Below are positions 11,518 through 24,600 of a DNA stretch of 64,000 nucleotides, piece by piece. The position numbers and the translations under genes were made by a program. Position 1 is the first letter of the stretch. Each line of letters starts with the position of its first letter. A model generated the notes under the pieces. It saw only the letters and a list, made by a program, of their open reading frames with translations, did not search any database and was not told the origin of the DNA. This DNA comes from Prorocentrum cordatum (lineage: Eukaryota; Sar; Dinophyceae; Prorocentrales; Prorocentraceae): positions 22,342 through 86,341 of the forward strand of contig CAUYUJ010002738.1 of assembly GCA_963575745.1 (NCBI GenBank), given 5' to 3'.

Positions 11518-12809
11518 TTTTTCCCGGAATGGACGTAGGCCCAAGGTTCTCTTTTAGTGGGTTTACCCCCCGGTTTCGACTTGAAGAGGGCCGGCTAAAT
11601 TATTCTGCGTAAATAGCGAGGTGAAGTGCTGATTTTCAGTCGAAAAAATGCGTTTCGTGCCTGCCCGCCCTAGGAAAGTGCGCCCCCCATCTCGGATCCT
11701 CTATAAAAAACGGGGTCCGCAGACCCTCGTTTTCCCTCGTAAAAAAAGTGCGGAGCGTTTTTCGCAGAATCCTCTACAAATAACGGGATCTGGAGCCCCG
11801 ACCGCGACGCGGAAGAGCGCCCCGCGCGCAGGATGTCTCGCGCGGGCCGCGTCCCGCGCGCAGGAATTTCGAGGATGTCTCGACTAATTCGCTTGTATTG
11901 TCAGGGATTCTTAAAATTTTGGCAGGATGTCTCGAGCGAAACGCTTTCTTTACATAGTTTGTTGAGGATGTCTCGAGGGAAACGCTGGTTTTGCAAAATT
12001 TGGGGGCTTCGTGGGGGACCAGAATTCAGAGGATGTCTCAGGCGAAATGCTTGTTTTCGCGTCCCGCTCGCAGGAATTCCAAGGATGTCTCGCGCGTGCC
12101 GCGTCCTGCGCGCAGGAATTTTGAGGATGTCTCGACTAATTCGTTTGTTTTGCCAGGATGTCCTTGGATTTTGCCAGATGTCTCGAGCGGAACGCTTGTT
12201 TTTCATAATTTGTTGAGGATGTCTCGAGCGATACGCTGGTTTTGCAAACTTGGGGGATGTCTCGAACGGGGGCCTCGTGGGTGGCCAGAATTCAGAGGAT
12301 GTCTCAGGCGAAATGTTTGTTTTCACGTCCCGCTCGCAGGAATTCTGGGGATGTCTCGCGCGTGCCACGTCCCGCGCGCAGGAATTGTGAGAATGTCCCG
12401 AAGCGCGTCCCCTTGGCACGTCCTACGGTGCGACCCCTATGGCACGTCCCTTGGCACGTCGCCTGGCGCGTCCCTTGGGACGTTTCGCGGCGCGTCCTCC
12501 TGGCATGTCCCCCTGTTAATTAGCTCTGGGGCAGCTACTATGTGTTCAGGCAGCTCGAGCTTCAGATCCAGATCAGTTCGGTCAGGACTCGGATGCAAAG
12601 GAAGACTCGATCCACGACGCTATAGAGCACAACCGCGGCATGGCACATCGCAGTTCAGCACGATGCAGCACAGCACAGCCCTCGGCACGGTACATCAAGA
12701 TCGATACAATCAGCATTGCACTTGCCCGTCACCGAATCAGGTGTCGTTGAAAACGCTGCCATGCGTTACATTTCTATGTTCCTTTCCGGGTTCGTGGGTC
12801 GATCATGTT
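11518..12809 (+). repeat. Modular repeat block E4, complete, long-form left arm
   Basis: Left terminus TTTTTCCCGGAATGG at 11518 with a long-form arm to ~11820 like E1 (single GGCCGGC, then ATAAAAAACGGGGTCCGC). ~40-bp modules to ~12390 and one B unit (core near 12516). Right terminus ends at 12809. Confidence 0.85.
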
Positions 12810-13092
12810 TTAACCATGCCGGAGTTCCACGAATGGCGATGGATGGCGGGCGGGTGGTCTTTGAAATACGGGCCTCGCCTTAGCATGCCTTGGCGACGCG
12901 CACACTCGCCTTACACATGTGCAGCTCTTTCACGGATGGAGGGCGGGCCGTTTTCAAGATCCGGCTCCCGCCTTAGCGCCGCGCGCACTCGCTTTAGACA
13001 ATTGCAAGAGCTCCACGGAAGGAGGGCGGTCCGTTTTCTCTGCGCCGCGCACACTCGTCTGAAGCATGCGCAAAAAACATGGAGGGCGGTTC
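12810..13092. repeat. Degenerate ~100-bp repeats between blocks
   Basis: Three diverged segments share GGAGGGCGG, CCGCGCACACTCG and a GCATGCGC-like stretch. A related GCCGCGCACATTCGTCTTAA occurs after block E5 at about 14657. No coding content recognised. Confidence 0.5.
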
Positions 13093-14633
13093 TTTTCCCG
13101 GAAAGGGCGCCGGCCCAGGGTTCTCTTTGAGTGGGTTTACCCCCGGGTCTGACGGGAAGAAGGCCGGCGGAGTTCTCTTGCGATAAACAACGAATGGGAA
13201 GAGGGCCGGCGAATTAAAATTTGAGGATGTCCCTAGCGAAACGCTTGGTTTTCAGAACTTGTTGAGGATGTCTCGAGCGAACCGCTTGTTTTGTCTTGTA
13301 GATTGTCCTCTCCCGAGGACCTGAATTCAGAGGATCTCTCAAGTAAACTGCTTGTTTTCACGTGCCCAGGTCTTGAGGATGTCTGGAGCGAGACGCTTGG
13401 TTTCACGCCTCCAGGTTGCCCAGACAGATGTCTAGCATGAGGATTTGTTGAGGATGTCTCGAACGAGAGGCTTGTTTTCACGTGTCCAGTTCGCCCAGGC
13501 GGATGTCTAGCATGAGGATGTGTCGAGGAAGTCTCGATCGAGACGCTTGTTTTCACGTGTCCAGGTCGCCCAGGCGGATGTCTAGCATGAGGATGTGCTG
13601 AGAACGTCTTGAGCGAAACGCGTGTTTTCACGTGTCCAGGTCGCCCAGGCACAGCACAGTTTTCGGCACGGTACATCAATATCGATACCCTTCACATTGC
13701 AGCCTGGCATGTTGCCTGGCACGTTCCGCGGAGCGTCCCGTGGCGAGTCCACCTGGCACGTCGCGCGGTGCACGTCCATTGGCACGTTCCGTAGCGCGTC
13801 CCCTTGGCACGTCCTGCGGTGCGTGCCCATGGCACGTCCCCTGGCACGTCGCCTGGCGCGTCCCTTGGGACGTTCCGCGGCGCGTCCTCCTGGCATGTCA
13901 CGTCTGTCGATTGGCTCTGGGGCAGCTACCATCTGCTCAGGCAACTCGAGCTTACGATCCAGATCAGTTCGGTCAGGACTCGGTGGCAACGAGGACTCGA
14001 TCCACAACGCGATATATATAGAGAGAGAGCACAATCGCGGCATGGCACATCGCAGTTCAGCACGGCCCAACACAGCACAGCCTTCAGCACGGTACATCAA
14101 GATCGACACACTGAACATTGCACCTTGGCACGCTCCTTGGCGCGTTCCGTGGCGAGTCCACCTGGCACGTCGCGCGGCGCGTCACCTGGCACGTTCCGCG
14201 GCACGTCCATTGGCACGTTCCGTAGCGCGCCCCCTTCGCACGTCCCGCGGTGCGTGCCCATGGCACGTTCCCTGGCACGTCGCCTGGCGCGTCCCTTGGG
14301 ACGTTCAGCGGCGCGTCCTCCTGGCATGTCACGTCTGTCGATTGGCTCTGGGGCAGCTACCATCTGCTCAGGCAACTCGAGCTTACGATCCAGATCAGTT
14401 CGGTCAGGGCTCGGTGGCAACGAGGACTCGATCCACAACGCTATATATAGAGCACAATCGCGGCATGGCACATCGCAATTCAGCACGGCGTAGCACAGCA
14501 CAGCTCTCGGCACAGTACATCAAGATCGATACATTTAGCATTGCATTTGCCCGTCGCCCACTCAGGTGTCTTTGAAACGTTGCCATGCCTTACATATCTA
14601 TATTCCTTTCCAGATTCGTGGGTCGATCATGTT
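13093..14633 (+). repeat. Modular repeat block E5, complete, with 75-bp array
   Basis: Left terminus TTTTCCCGGAAAGGGCGC. Imperfect paired repeats at 13154-13174 and 13196-13215 (GGGAAGA + AGGCCGGCG). Modules follow, then a 75-bp array (13400-13640; CACGTGTCCAGGTCGCCCAG at 13479, 13554, 13629) and two B units. The right terminus ends at 14633. Confidence 0.85.
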
Positions 14634-15020
14634 TCAAAATGTGTTTATTGCCCTAGCGCCGCGCACATTCGTCTTAAGAGCTTGCACCTTCAAAAACCGC
14701 CAGTGCGAACGTCCCAGAAATTGCGTCTTGACGGGATGCCAGAATGTCTGGACGCAACGGTCACGTTGATTCGCGCGTTGAAGTCCCAGGATTGGTGTTC
14801 TGGCGCGGTTCAGGATCGTCAAGGCGCACCAACAACAGTGATTCGCTGCATTGAACTCCCAAGAATGGCGTTCTGATGCACTTCCAGATGTTCAAACGGT
14901 TGTCTTCCGACTGGGCACTTTCCTCCATGTAAATGAACCCTTGTAGGGGGCCACTGTCGAGACAACTTGGAGGGAGAGTTTATTGTAATATGAAATATCG
15001 TTGATGAGTTGTTGGTTTAC
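14634..15020. other. Unassigned sequence
   Basis: Non-repetitive apart from one GCCGCGCACATTCG motif shared with 12.8-13.1 kb. No supported gene. Confidence 0.4.
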
Positions 15021-15024
15021 ACTG

Positions 15025-15113
15025 GTCTTCCTCCAACTCCTCCTCCTCCGCCTCCTCCTCCTCCTCTTCGTCCTCGTCCTCGTCCTCCTGATTTTCCTGT
15101 CGCCCTCCTCCAA

Positions 15114-15146
<33 letters not shown>

Positions 15147-16020
15147 CTCCTCCTCCTCCTCCTCCTCTTGCTCCTCCTCCTCCTCCTCCTCCTCCTCATT
15201 CACCTTCTCATCCTCCCCCTCTTCCTCCTCCTCCTCCTCCCTCCTCCTCCTCCTCCTCCTCCTCCTCCTCCTCCTCCTCTTCCTCTTCTTGCCTGTTCGC
15301 CAGTAACTGGAGCCTTCGCCCCCCCCCCACCCACCCCATCGCGACCTGCGGGTGGAAGGCGAACAACAAAAACATGAGGCCAAAAAAACACAAAGGAAAA
15401 CGGATGTTCAACATAATCACGCACTTCGGGGGGAAGGAGCCAGGAGCGCGTGGAACCTTTTTATGCGCCAGCGTTGTGCGACGAGAGAGAGGAAGGAAGA
15501 GTACGAGAGCGACCCTCGAGATCCTCGTGCCCATCCTCCTCGTACTCCTCCTCCTCCTCCTCTTCCTCCTCCTCCTTCTCCTCTTCCTCCTCATCACCAT
15601 CATGACCACCACCACCACCACCACCATCATCATGCACCTCCTCCTCCTGAGTTTCGTCTCCTCCTCCTCCTCCTCTTCCTCCTCCTCCTTGTCCTACTCC
15701 TCTTCCTGCTCCTCCTCCTCCTCTTCCTCTTCCTCTTCCTCCTCCTCCTCCTCAGCATCATCATGTTCCTCCTCCTCCCCTCCTCCCTCTCCTCCTCCTC
15801 ATTTTCCTCTCCTGCTCCCCCTCCTCCTCCTCAGTCACTCACTCACTCACTCACTCACTCACGCACTCACTATTGGACTCCTCACTCCTCACGCTTCTCG
15901 ACTCGCTTCTCCTCGATCATCCTTCTTCCTTCTTATGTTCCTCTCCCTCCTCCTTTTCCCCCTCATTATCCTCACTCCTCTTCCTCCTCCTCCTCGTCCT
16001 CCTTATCCTTCTACTTCTCC
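15025..16020. repeat. Pyrimidine (TCC)n microsatellite field
   Basis: About 1 kb dominated by CTCCTCCTC with TTCC variants. It is interrupted by a short unique segment (~15300-15530), a CACCACCACCATCAT patch (15595-15635) and (CTCA)n (15833-15872). Long open frames on both strands are microsatellite artefacts. Confidence 0.9.
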
Positions 16021-17044
16021 TCCCCGACCGGTCGGTCGAAGCGCAAAAAAAAGTGGAAGCGCATGATGGCGAAAGGCGGCAAGAAGACCACTGGGCGAAG
16101 AACATGGCAGGGCAGAGGCAGCAGCAATCGAGTGGACGCCATCCCGGGAGCGCCGACGGCGCAGGCCCACTGAAGAACTGGACGGACTCGAGGCACTATC
16201 GGATGGACATTGAAGGGCCGAGACAGGAGACAGGGTGGGATAAAATATAGACCTTCCTCCTCTGCACAAGCTCACTACTCCCCAGACGGGGGCGGCCAAA
16301 CCCTTGTGGGCCCTGGCTTTACTTGGAGGCGCTGCCTTAAGGACGGCGCAACCGGCGGGAGTCGGGTGTTGACCCTGGTATCTCCTTCATCCTAAGCCAT
16401 TCGCGAGCAGGTACATTTGCAAGTCACTGTCAGTTCATCACAATGTAGGGATCCCACAATCCTCGTCTTCGTTTCAGCATCCCCCTCCCAAGCAGAAGAC
16501 GACAATACCAATCCTCAACTGCTGGGCGCGAGACCCAGACATCCAACGCATTGAAACACAAAGCAATTTGTCTGCCGTTTTCGGCCGGAAATGTGAACCT
16601 CTGGGGGGGCCCTCGCCATGCCATGGGGCCGTCACAGAAAGATTCGGGATGAAAAGCCGGCCCTGGGGAGAGGGTCGGGGCTTCCAGGCTTCCTGGGGGA
16701 GGCGCATTGAAAAAATCGTGTGAGCCAACGGGCAAGAGGCGTGCTGAGATCTCAGGTAACAGGTTAGGAATGCTGCTAGTTCGCGCGCGCGCGCGCGGGA
16801 CCGCCCCTGAAGCCCCCAGACGAAAAATACCCTGCCAACTCCTGGGCGGTCCTGGGCAAAAAAATGCCGAACTCCTGGACGCGGAGTGATCCCAGAGCGC
16901 CCGCGGAGCGTCGCCAGGAGGCGCCAAGTAGGGAGAAGGCCCCACGACTGCAGGCCAAGAGCGCGTAACAATGGCCACATCTGATTTCATGACGGTCCCA
17001 CAAGCGCCCACCACGGCCCCAGAGGGCCAAAAATGACGACGGGT
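16021..17044. other. Unassigned unique sequence
   Basis: A minus-strand frame at 16430-17095 (221 codons) is open but GC-driven, with no domain recognised. A (GC)n patch lies near 16780-16797. No gene called. Confidence 0.35.
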
Positions 17045-17650
17045 ACAAGTTTGAGGATGACCCCCTGGGATGAAAAACATAGGTGCGGGCTCCATAATGA
17101 GGGGCTCCCTCCGGAGAGTTCCTCACAATTAATTCACACACGAAGCTCCCGCTCTAAACTTCCTCCATATTCGAGCCTGAGGAACCCAGGAAAAACAACG
17201 GTTACAAATTTGAGGATAACCCGCTGGGATGCAAAACATCAAATGCGGCCCCCATGGGGAGGGGACTCCCGCCTGAGACTCCCTCGCAATCCACTCACTC
17301 ACAAACGCGGCTCCCGCTTAAGACTTCCTCCATATTCAAGCCTGGGGAGCCCAAGGGTGACAAAGGTTACACATTTGAGGATGACCCCCTGGGATGAACA
17401 GAGATTAAAAACATAGACTGCGGGACCCACAGGGGGGGGGGCTCCCGCCTGAGACTTCATCGCAATTCGCTCACAAAATAGGCTCCCGCTGGAGACATCC
17501 TCAGCATTCAGGTCTGAGAAACCCAAAACTGACAACGGTTACACATTGAGGATGACCCGCGGGGATCAAAGACGTGATGTGCAGAACCCATAGGGAGCGG
17601 GCTCCCGCTCGAGACTCACAGACGAGGCTACCGCTCGAAACCTCCTCAGC
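17045..17650 (+). repeat. ~160-bp tandem repeat, four copies
   Basis: The landmark TTTGAGGATGACCCCCTGGG (or a close variant) recurs at about 17051, 17209, 17372 and 17545. Each copy also has a GGCTCCCGCCTGAGACT-like segment and TCCTCCATATTC. The copies are diverged. Open frames across them are not conserved. Confidence 0.75.
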
Positions 17651-17654
17651 ATGA

Positions 17655-17713
17655 GTGTGTGAATGTGTGTGTGTGTGTGAATGAAGGCGTGTGTCCAATG
17701 TTGCTGCTGCGGG

Positions 17714-17763
<50 letters not shown>

Positions 17764-17789
17764 GTAATGATAATGATGGTGATGACGAC

Positions 17790-17859
<70 letters not shown>

Positions 17860-18070
17860 GATCGGTGATCCGGATGGGATGGTGATAGTGACGATGACGA
17901 CGATGTCAGTGTGATAATGATGAAGAGTGAAGAACGCTAGTGATGAGTGAGTAATTGCGTGAGCAAATGGGTGAGTGAGTGAGTGAGTGATGAGTGAGTG
18001 AATGAGTGAGTGAGTGCGGATGAGGATGTAAGTGAGAAAGGGAGAAGGTAAAAGGAGGAGTAGGAGGAGA
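17655..18070. repeat. Microsatellites (GT)n, (GAT)n, (GAGT)n
   Basis: (GT)n lies near 17657-17680, (GAT)n with GAC and TAAT interruptions at 17713-17854, and (GAGT)n at 17945-18015. Non-coding; the Met/His-rich frames are artefacts. Confidence 0.9.
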
Positions 18071-18603
18071 TCCTGTGCGGGGGGGGTACAGAGAAAACAA
18101 GAGCCCCACTTTGGATGTGGTGAAAAGGATCCCCTCACAAACCCCTCAGAGGCTTCAGAGGTCCCAAAATTATCGCCAAGAGGCCCCGCGACGCCCATGA
18201 CTGCTCACGCAACACCTCCAAAGAAACGACCACCACCCATCAGCGCCGCAATGGCAACGAACACGCGGGCAAACGCCCGCGATGGAATCGTCTGCGCCAG
18301 CGGGCGGAACGAGCGAAGCGATCCGCCGCCACACACGGCACGGCGTGCGAGACCACCACCGCGTGATCTGCAAGGGCTGTATCTCGTGAGTCTTCTCACC
18401 AGCGCGCCTTTCAAGCCCATCCCTGCCTCTGAACCTCTCCGCGCCCCTCCTGGGGTCCTCCCCGGGACCGCTCACTCCGCAGGCCCGAGGGCCTTGGGTG
18501 CGGCTGGGGCGCCAAAACGACCCAAAGGTCGGGCATGTCCTCCTACAGGCGGATTTTGGGCGCAAAATGACCCAAAAATATTCAAACATCGTCCACATAC
18601 TAT
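18071..18603. other. Unassigned GC-rich sequence
   Basis: Open on both strands by composition. I recognise no domain. Confidence 0.35.
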
Positions 18604-18727
18604 TTTCCAGGAAAGGGCGCGGGCCCAGGGTTCTCTTTTAGTAGGTTAACCCCCCGGCCCCCCTGCGACTTGGGCCGGCGAAATTATTTTGCGAGCGGGC
18701 ACGCACGGAGTAGGGCCGGCGAAATTA
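18604..18727 (+). repeat. Isolated left arm of a modular block
   Basis: Left terminus variant TTTTCCAGGAAAGGGCGCGG, then GGGCCGGCGAAATTATT at 18672-18688 and again at 18713-18729 (41 bp apart). The second copy runs straight into the left terminus of block E6, so two left arms are stacked. Confidence 0.8.
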
Positions 18728-19823
18728 TTCCCGGAAAGGGCTCAGGCCCAGGGTTCTCTTTTAGTATGTAAACATAATCCCCCGTGCCCAACTTGAAGGA
18801 GGCCGGCGGATTCTTTCCCTGATAAATATCGAAGTCGAATGAGGCCGGCGGATTAAAATTTGAGGATGTCTCAGGCGAAACGCTTGTTTTTGAAATCCCG
18901 ATCGATAAATCACAGGGTGCGGGACACCTCAGCACGACCACACCCCCAGCATGACCACACCCCAGCACGACCACGCCCAGCACGACCACGCCCCAGCACG
19001 ACCACACCCCAGCACGACCACACCCCAGCACGACCACACCCCAGCACGACCACACCCCAGCACGACCACACCCCAGCACGCACGACCACACCCCAGCACG
19101 ACCCGATCGATAAATCACAGGGTGCGACCACCCCAGCACGACCACACCCCAGCACGACACCCCAGCACGACACGCCCCAGCACGACCGCACCCCAGCACG
19201 ACCCACCCCAGCACGACCCCACCCTAGCACGACCCCACCCCCAGCACGACACACACCCCAGCACGACCACACCCCAGCACGACCACACCCCAGCACGACC
19301 CCACCCCAGCACGACCCCACCCCAGCACGACCACACCCCAGCACGACCACACCCCAGCACGACCCACCCCAGCACGACCCACCCCAGCAAGACCACACCC
19401 CAGCACGACCACACCCCAGCACGACCTCACCCCAGCACGACCACACCCCAGCACGACCACGCCCCAGCACGACCACGCCCCAGCACGACCACGCCCCCAG
19501 CACGACCACCCCCCAGCACGACCACCCCCCAGCACGACCACACCCCAGCACGACCACTCCCCAGCACGACCACACCGCCTTGGTTGAGTGGTTGCCTGTC
19601 GTCGTGGAATGTTTCGTGGGGTGTCTCGTGGAATGTTTCGCGGGGTGTCTCGTGGAATGTTTCGTGAGGTGTCTCGTGGAATGTTTCGTGAGGTGTCTCG
19701 TGGGATGTTTCGTGAAGTGTCTCGTGGGATGTTTCGTGAGGTGTTGCCCAGTTGGGTATCGTGAAAACGTGTCCATGCTCCACATGTCTATATCCCTTTC
19801 CGGGTTCGTGGGTCCATCATGTT
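18728..19823 (+). repeat. Modular repeat block E6, second interior type
   Basis: Left terminus TTCCCGGAAAGGGCTCAGGC. Paired 18-bp repeats at 18795-18812 and 18837-18854 (one mismatch). One GATGTCTCAGGCGAAACGC module, then a 16-bp array (AGCACGACCACACCCC, about 18935-19575, with 14- and 15-bp variants). A ~24-bp array (GGAATGTTTCGTGGGGTGTC, 19600-19745) follows. The right terminus (CCTTTCCGGGTTCGTGGG then TCCATCATGTT) ends at 19823. No B unit is present; block E8 has the same interior. Confidence 0.85.
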
Positions 19824-21171
19824 TTTGAGGATGTCTCGAGCGAAACGCTTGTTTTTCAGAATTTGTTGAGGATGTCTCGAGCGAGACGCTGGTTTTGCAG
19901 AGTTGGGGATGTCTCGAGCGAAACGCTTGGTTTCAGAATTTGTTGAGGATGTCTCGAGCGACACGCTGGTTTTGCAGAGCCGACCGCGACACGGAAAAGC
20001 GCCCCTCGCGCAGGAATTCCAAGGATGTCTCGCGCGTGCCGCGTCCCGCGCGCGGGTATTTGGATTTCTTGGGATTTTGACAGGATGTCTCGAGCGAAAC
20101 GCTTGTTTTTCATAATTTGTTGAGGATGTCTCGAGCGAAACGCTGGTTTTGCAAAATTGGAGGATGTCTCGAGCGGTGGCCTCGTGGGGGGCCAGAATTC
20201 AAAGGATGTCTCAGGCGAAATGCTTGTTTTCACGTCCCGCTCGCAGGAATTCCGAGGATGTCTCGCGCGTGCAGCGTCCCGCGCGTAGGAATTCAAATGA
20301 TTTTGACAGGATGTCTCGAGCGAAACGCTTGTCCCCAGCACGTTCCGTAGCGCGTCCCCTTGGCAGGTCCCGCGGTGCGTCCCCATGGCACGTCCCTTGG
20401 CACGTCGCTTGGCGCGTCCCTTGAGACGTTCTGCGTCGCGTCCTCCTGGCATGTTCCCCTGTCCATTAGCTCTGGGGCAGCTACTATGTGTTCAGGCAGC
20501 TCGAGCTTAAGATCCAGATCAGTTCGGTCAGGACTCGGATGCAAAGGAGGACTCGATCCACGAGGCTATAGAGCACAATCGCGCCATGGCACATCGCAAT
20601 TCAGCACGGCGCAGCACAGCACTGATTTCGGCACGGTACATCAAGGTCGATGCACTCAGCATTGCAACTTGGCACGTTCCTTGGCACGTTCCGTGGGGCG
20701 TCCTTTGGCGAGTCCCCCTGGCACGTCGCGTCGCGCGTCCCCTGGCACATCCCGTGGCACATCCATTGGCACGTTCCGTAGCGCGTCCCCTTGGCACGTC
20801 CCGCGGTGCGACCCCATGGCACGTCCCCTGGCACGTCGCGCGGCGCGTCCCCTGGCACGTTGTTCCTCCTGTCCCTGTCCATTAGCTCTGGGGCAGCTAC
20901 TATGTGTTCAGGCAGCTCGAGCTTAAGATCCAGATCAGTTCGGTCAGGACTCGGATGCAAAGGAGGACTCGATCCACGAGGCTATAGAGCACAGTCGCGC
21001 CATGGCACATCGCAATTCAGCACGGCGCAGCACAGCACAGCCCTCGGCAGGGTACATCAAGATCGATACCTTCAGTATTGCATTTGCCCGTCACCCAATC
21101 AGGTGTCTTTGAAAACGCTGCCATGTGTTACAGTTCAACATTCCTTTCCGGGTTCGTGGGTCGATCATGTT
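19824..21171 (+). repeat. Modules plus two B units; near-identical copy of 5546-6906
   Basis: ~40-bp modules 19824-20340 and two B units (second with a short deletion near 20860), ending in a right terminus at 21171. It matches 5546-6906 almost base for base, including rare variants (GAGCGACACGCTGG, CCGACCGCGACACGG), so one copy is a recent duplicate. It lacks its own left arm. Confidence 0.85.
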
Positions 21172-21178
21172 TGCACTA

Positions 21179-24100
21179 TTCCAGGAAAGGGCGTGGTCCC
21201 AGGGTTCTCTCTTAGCCTTGTTTCCCCCGGCCCCGACTTGCGACTTGAGGTGGGCCGGCGGAATTTCTGTGATCAATAACAAGGAAAGGGTGTGGTGGCG
21301 GATCTTTTCCTGAGGATGTCCCGGGCGAAACGCTTGTTTTATATAATTGTTGGGGGTGTCTCAAGTGAAACGCTCGTTTTGCAGAGTTGGGGGAGGCTCG
21401 AGCGAAACGCTTGATTTCTCTGGTCCAGATCGCCAAGGCAGATGTTTGGCATGAGGACTTGTTGAGGATATCTCAAGCGAGACGCTTGTTTCATGTGTCC
21501 AGGCCGCCCAAGGGGGTGTCTAACATGGTTGTCCCGAGCTGGCACAACGTGCTTTAACGTGTCCAGGCCCCCCAGGGGTGTATCTGACATGGTCGCCCAG
21601 AGCTGGGTCCACGCGTTTTTTCGTGTCCGGGCCACCCAGTGGGGTATCTAACATGGCTATCCCGACCTGGAACCATGTGCTTTTACATGCCCAGGCCGCC
21701 CAGGGGGCATCTTACATGGCGTCGGGCCCAACGCCGAATTATCAGGACACGTACGGGGGCCGAAAAGCGGTACCCGAACATATATCCCAGTACAATAAAA
21801 TGTTGTTTTCTTGCTCGGGACACGGGGTGGTGCTTTGGGGGCCTCTCTGGGAAAGACATTGCGAGGATGTCTCGAGCGGGAGCGCGAATGCAGCGGATCC
21901 AGGCCACCCAGGGGGGCATCTAACATGATTGTCCCGACCTGGAACCACTTGTGTTTACGTGTCCAGGCCACCCCAAGGGATATCTAACATGGTTGCCCAG
22001 AGATGGAGCCACGTGCTCCTGTCCAGGCCACCCAGGGGGGTATCTAACATGGTTGTCCCGGGTTGGAGCCATCTGCTTTTACGTGTCCAGGCCACCCAAA
22101 GGGGGTATCTAACATGGTTGTCCCGAGTTGGAGCCACATGTTTTTTCCTGTCCAGGCCACCCAAAGGGGGTATCTAAGAGGGTTGTCCCGAGCAAGGACA
22201 ACGCGTTTTAACGTGTCCAGGCTACTCAAGGGTGTCTAACAGGGTTATCTCGAGCTGCCACCACGTGTTCTAACGTGTCCAGGCTACTCAGGGGTGTATC
22301 TAACATGGTTGCCCCGAGCTGGCACCACGCGTTTTAACGTGTCCAGGCCACCCAGGGGTGTATCTGACATGGTTGCCCAGAGCTGGTCCCACGCGTTTTT
22401 ACATGTCCAGGCCACCCAGGGGGTATCTAACATGGTTGCCCAGAGCTGATCCCACGTGTTGTTTACGTGTCCAGGCCACTCAGAAGGGGTATCTAACCTG
22501 ATTGTCCCGACCTGGATCCACGCGTTTTTACGTGCCCAGGCCGCCCAAGGGGGTATCTTACATGGCGTCGGGCCCAACGCCGAATTATCAGGACACGTAC
22601 GGGGGCCGAGAAGCGGTACCTGAACACATGTCCCAAAACCGAAAAATCATGGTTTCTTGCTCGGGACACGGGGTGGTGCCTTGGGGGCCTCTCCAGGAAA
22701 GACCTTGCGAGGACGTCTCGAGCGGGAGCGCGAATTCAGCGTATCCAGGCCACGCAGGGGGTATCTAACATGGCCGAGCTTGAACCACTTGTTTTTACGT
22801 GTCCAAGCCACCCAAGGGGATATCTAACATGGTTGTCCCGAGCTGGAACCACATGATTTTAACTGTACAGGCCACCCAGGGGGGAATCTAACAGGGCTGT
22901 CCCGAAGTGGAACCACGTGTGTTTACGTGTCCAGGCTACCCAAGGAGATAGTTGACATGGTTATCCCGAGCTTGAATCATGTGTTTTAACGTGCTCAGGG
23001 GTGTATCTAACATGGTTGCCCCGAGCTGGAACCACATGTTTTTACGTGTCCAGGCTACTCAGGGGTGTATATAACATGGTTGCCCCGAGCTGGCACCACG
23101 CGTTTTAACGTGTCTAGGCCACACAAGTGTGTACCTAAGATGGTTCCCCTGAGCTGGATCCACGTGCTTTTACTTGTCCAGGCCACCCAGGAGGGTATCT
23201 AACCTGATTGTCCCGACCTGGATCCATGTGTCTTACGTGTCCAGGCCGCCCACGGAGGTGTGCATGTCTGTATTGGGACATGTGTTCGGGGAGCGCTGTT
23301 CGCTTCCCCCTGACCCCCAAGAGGCCCCAGGTGGCTCGAGAAGCATGAAACCACATGGGTGCCTAACGACCCAGGGCGGGAGAAGCGTGAAAACACACTG
23401 GTTCCTAACGTCACAGAGGGGGACACACATGAAAACACATGAGTGTCTAACGCCCCAGGGCTGGACACACGTGAAAACACATGGTTCCTAACGCTCCAGG
23501 GCAGGAGATACGTGAAAACACATGGTTCCCAACGCCCCAGGGCGGGGCAACGCTGAAAACACATGGGTTCCTAACGCCCCAGGGCGGGACAAGCGTGAAA
23601 ACACATGGGCCAGGCGGATGTCGAGTATGAGGATGTGTTGGGGATATGTCGAGCGAAACTCCTGGCTTCACGTGTCCAGGTCGCCCAGGCGGATGTCTAG
23701 CATGAGGAGGCGTTGAGAGCGTAAGAACGTCTCGAACGAGACGCTTGTTTTCACGTGTCCAGGTCGCCCCTGCGGATGTTTAACATAAGGATGTGTTGAG
23801 AACATCTCCATCGAAACGCTTCTTTTCACGAGCCCAGGCCACCCAGGCGGACGGCTAACATGAAGCTGTGTTGAGGATGTCTCCAGCGAACCACTTGTTT
23901 TCACGTGTCCAGATCGCACAGGCGGATGCCGAGCACGAGGATGAGTTGAGGATGTGTTGAGCGACACGCTTGTTTTCACGTGTCCAGGTCGCCCAGGCGG
24001 ATGTCTTACATGAAGGTTTGGGCAAGATGTCTCGAGCGATGCGCTTGTCCCCAGCACCTTCCGTAGCGCATCCCCTTGGCACGTCCCGCGGTGCGTCCTC

Positions 24101-24600
24101 ATGGCACGTCCCCTGGCACGCGGCTTGGCGCGTCCCTTGGAACGCTCCACGGCGCGTCTTCCTGGCATGTCCTCATATGGGTATTGGGGTGGGTGTGTGG
24201 GTTTGGTTGTGGGTGTGGGTGTAGGTGTGGGTGTGGGCGTGGGCCTGGGTGAGTTGGTATTGGTGTGGGTGCGGCGCCCCAGACGCTTGATTTTCACGCG
24301 TCCAGGTTGCCCTCCTGGCATGCCCCCCTGTCAATTAGCTCTGGGGCAGCTACTATGTGCTCAGGCAGCTCGAGCTTAAGATCCAGATCAGTTCGGTCAG
24401 GACTCGGATGCAAAGGAGGACTCGATCCTCAACGCTATAGAACACAATCGCGGCATGGCACATCGCAATTCAGCACGGCACAGCACAGCACAGCCCTCGG
24501 CACGGTACATCAAGATCGATACACACAGCATTGAATTTGCCCGTCGCCCAATCGATTGTCTTTGAACGTTGCCATGCCGGGTTCGTGGGCAGATCATGTT
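21179..24600 (+). repeat. Modular repeat block E7, longest, with four array types
   Basis: Left terminus variant TTCCAGGAAAGGGCGTGG. A single clear GGGCCGGCGG copy near 21255. Modules to 21425. A ~62-bp array 21480-23250 (CAGGCCACCCAGGGGG, ATCTAACATGGTTG). It contains two ~190-bp inserts (21715-21905 and 22560-22745) also present in shortened form at 7205-7345. A 41-bp array follows (23380-23610; GAAAACACATGGTTCC), then a 75-bp array (23615-24020), a (GTGTGG)n patch (24180-24275) and a partial B unit. The degenerate right terminus ends at 24600. Confidence 0.8.
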
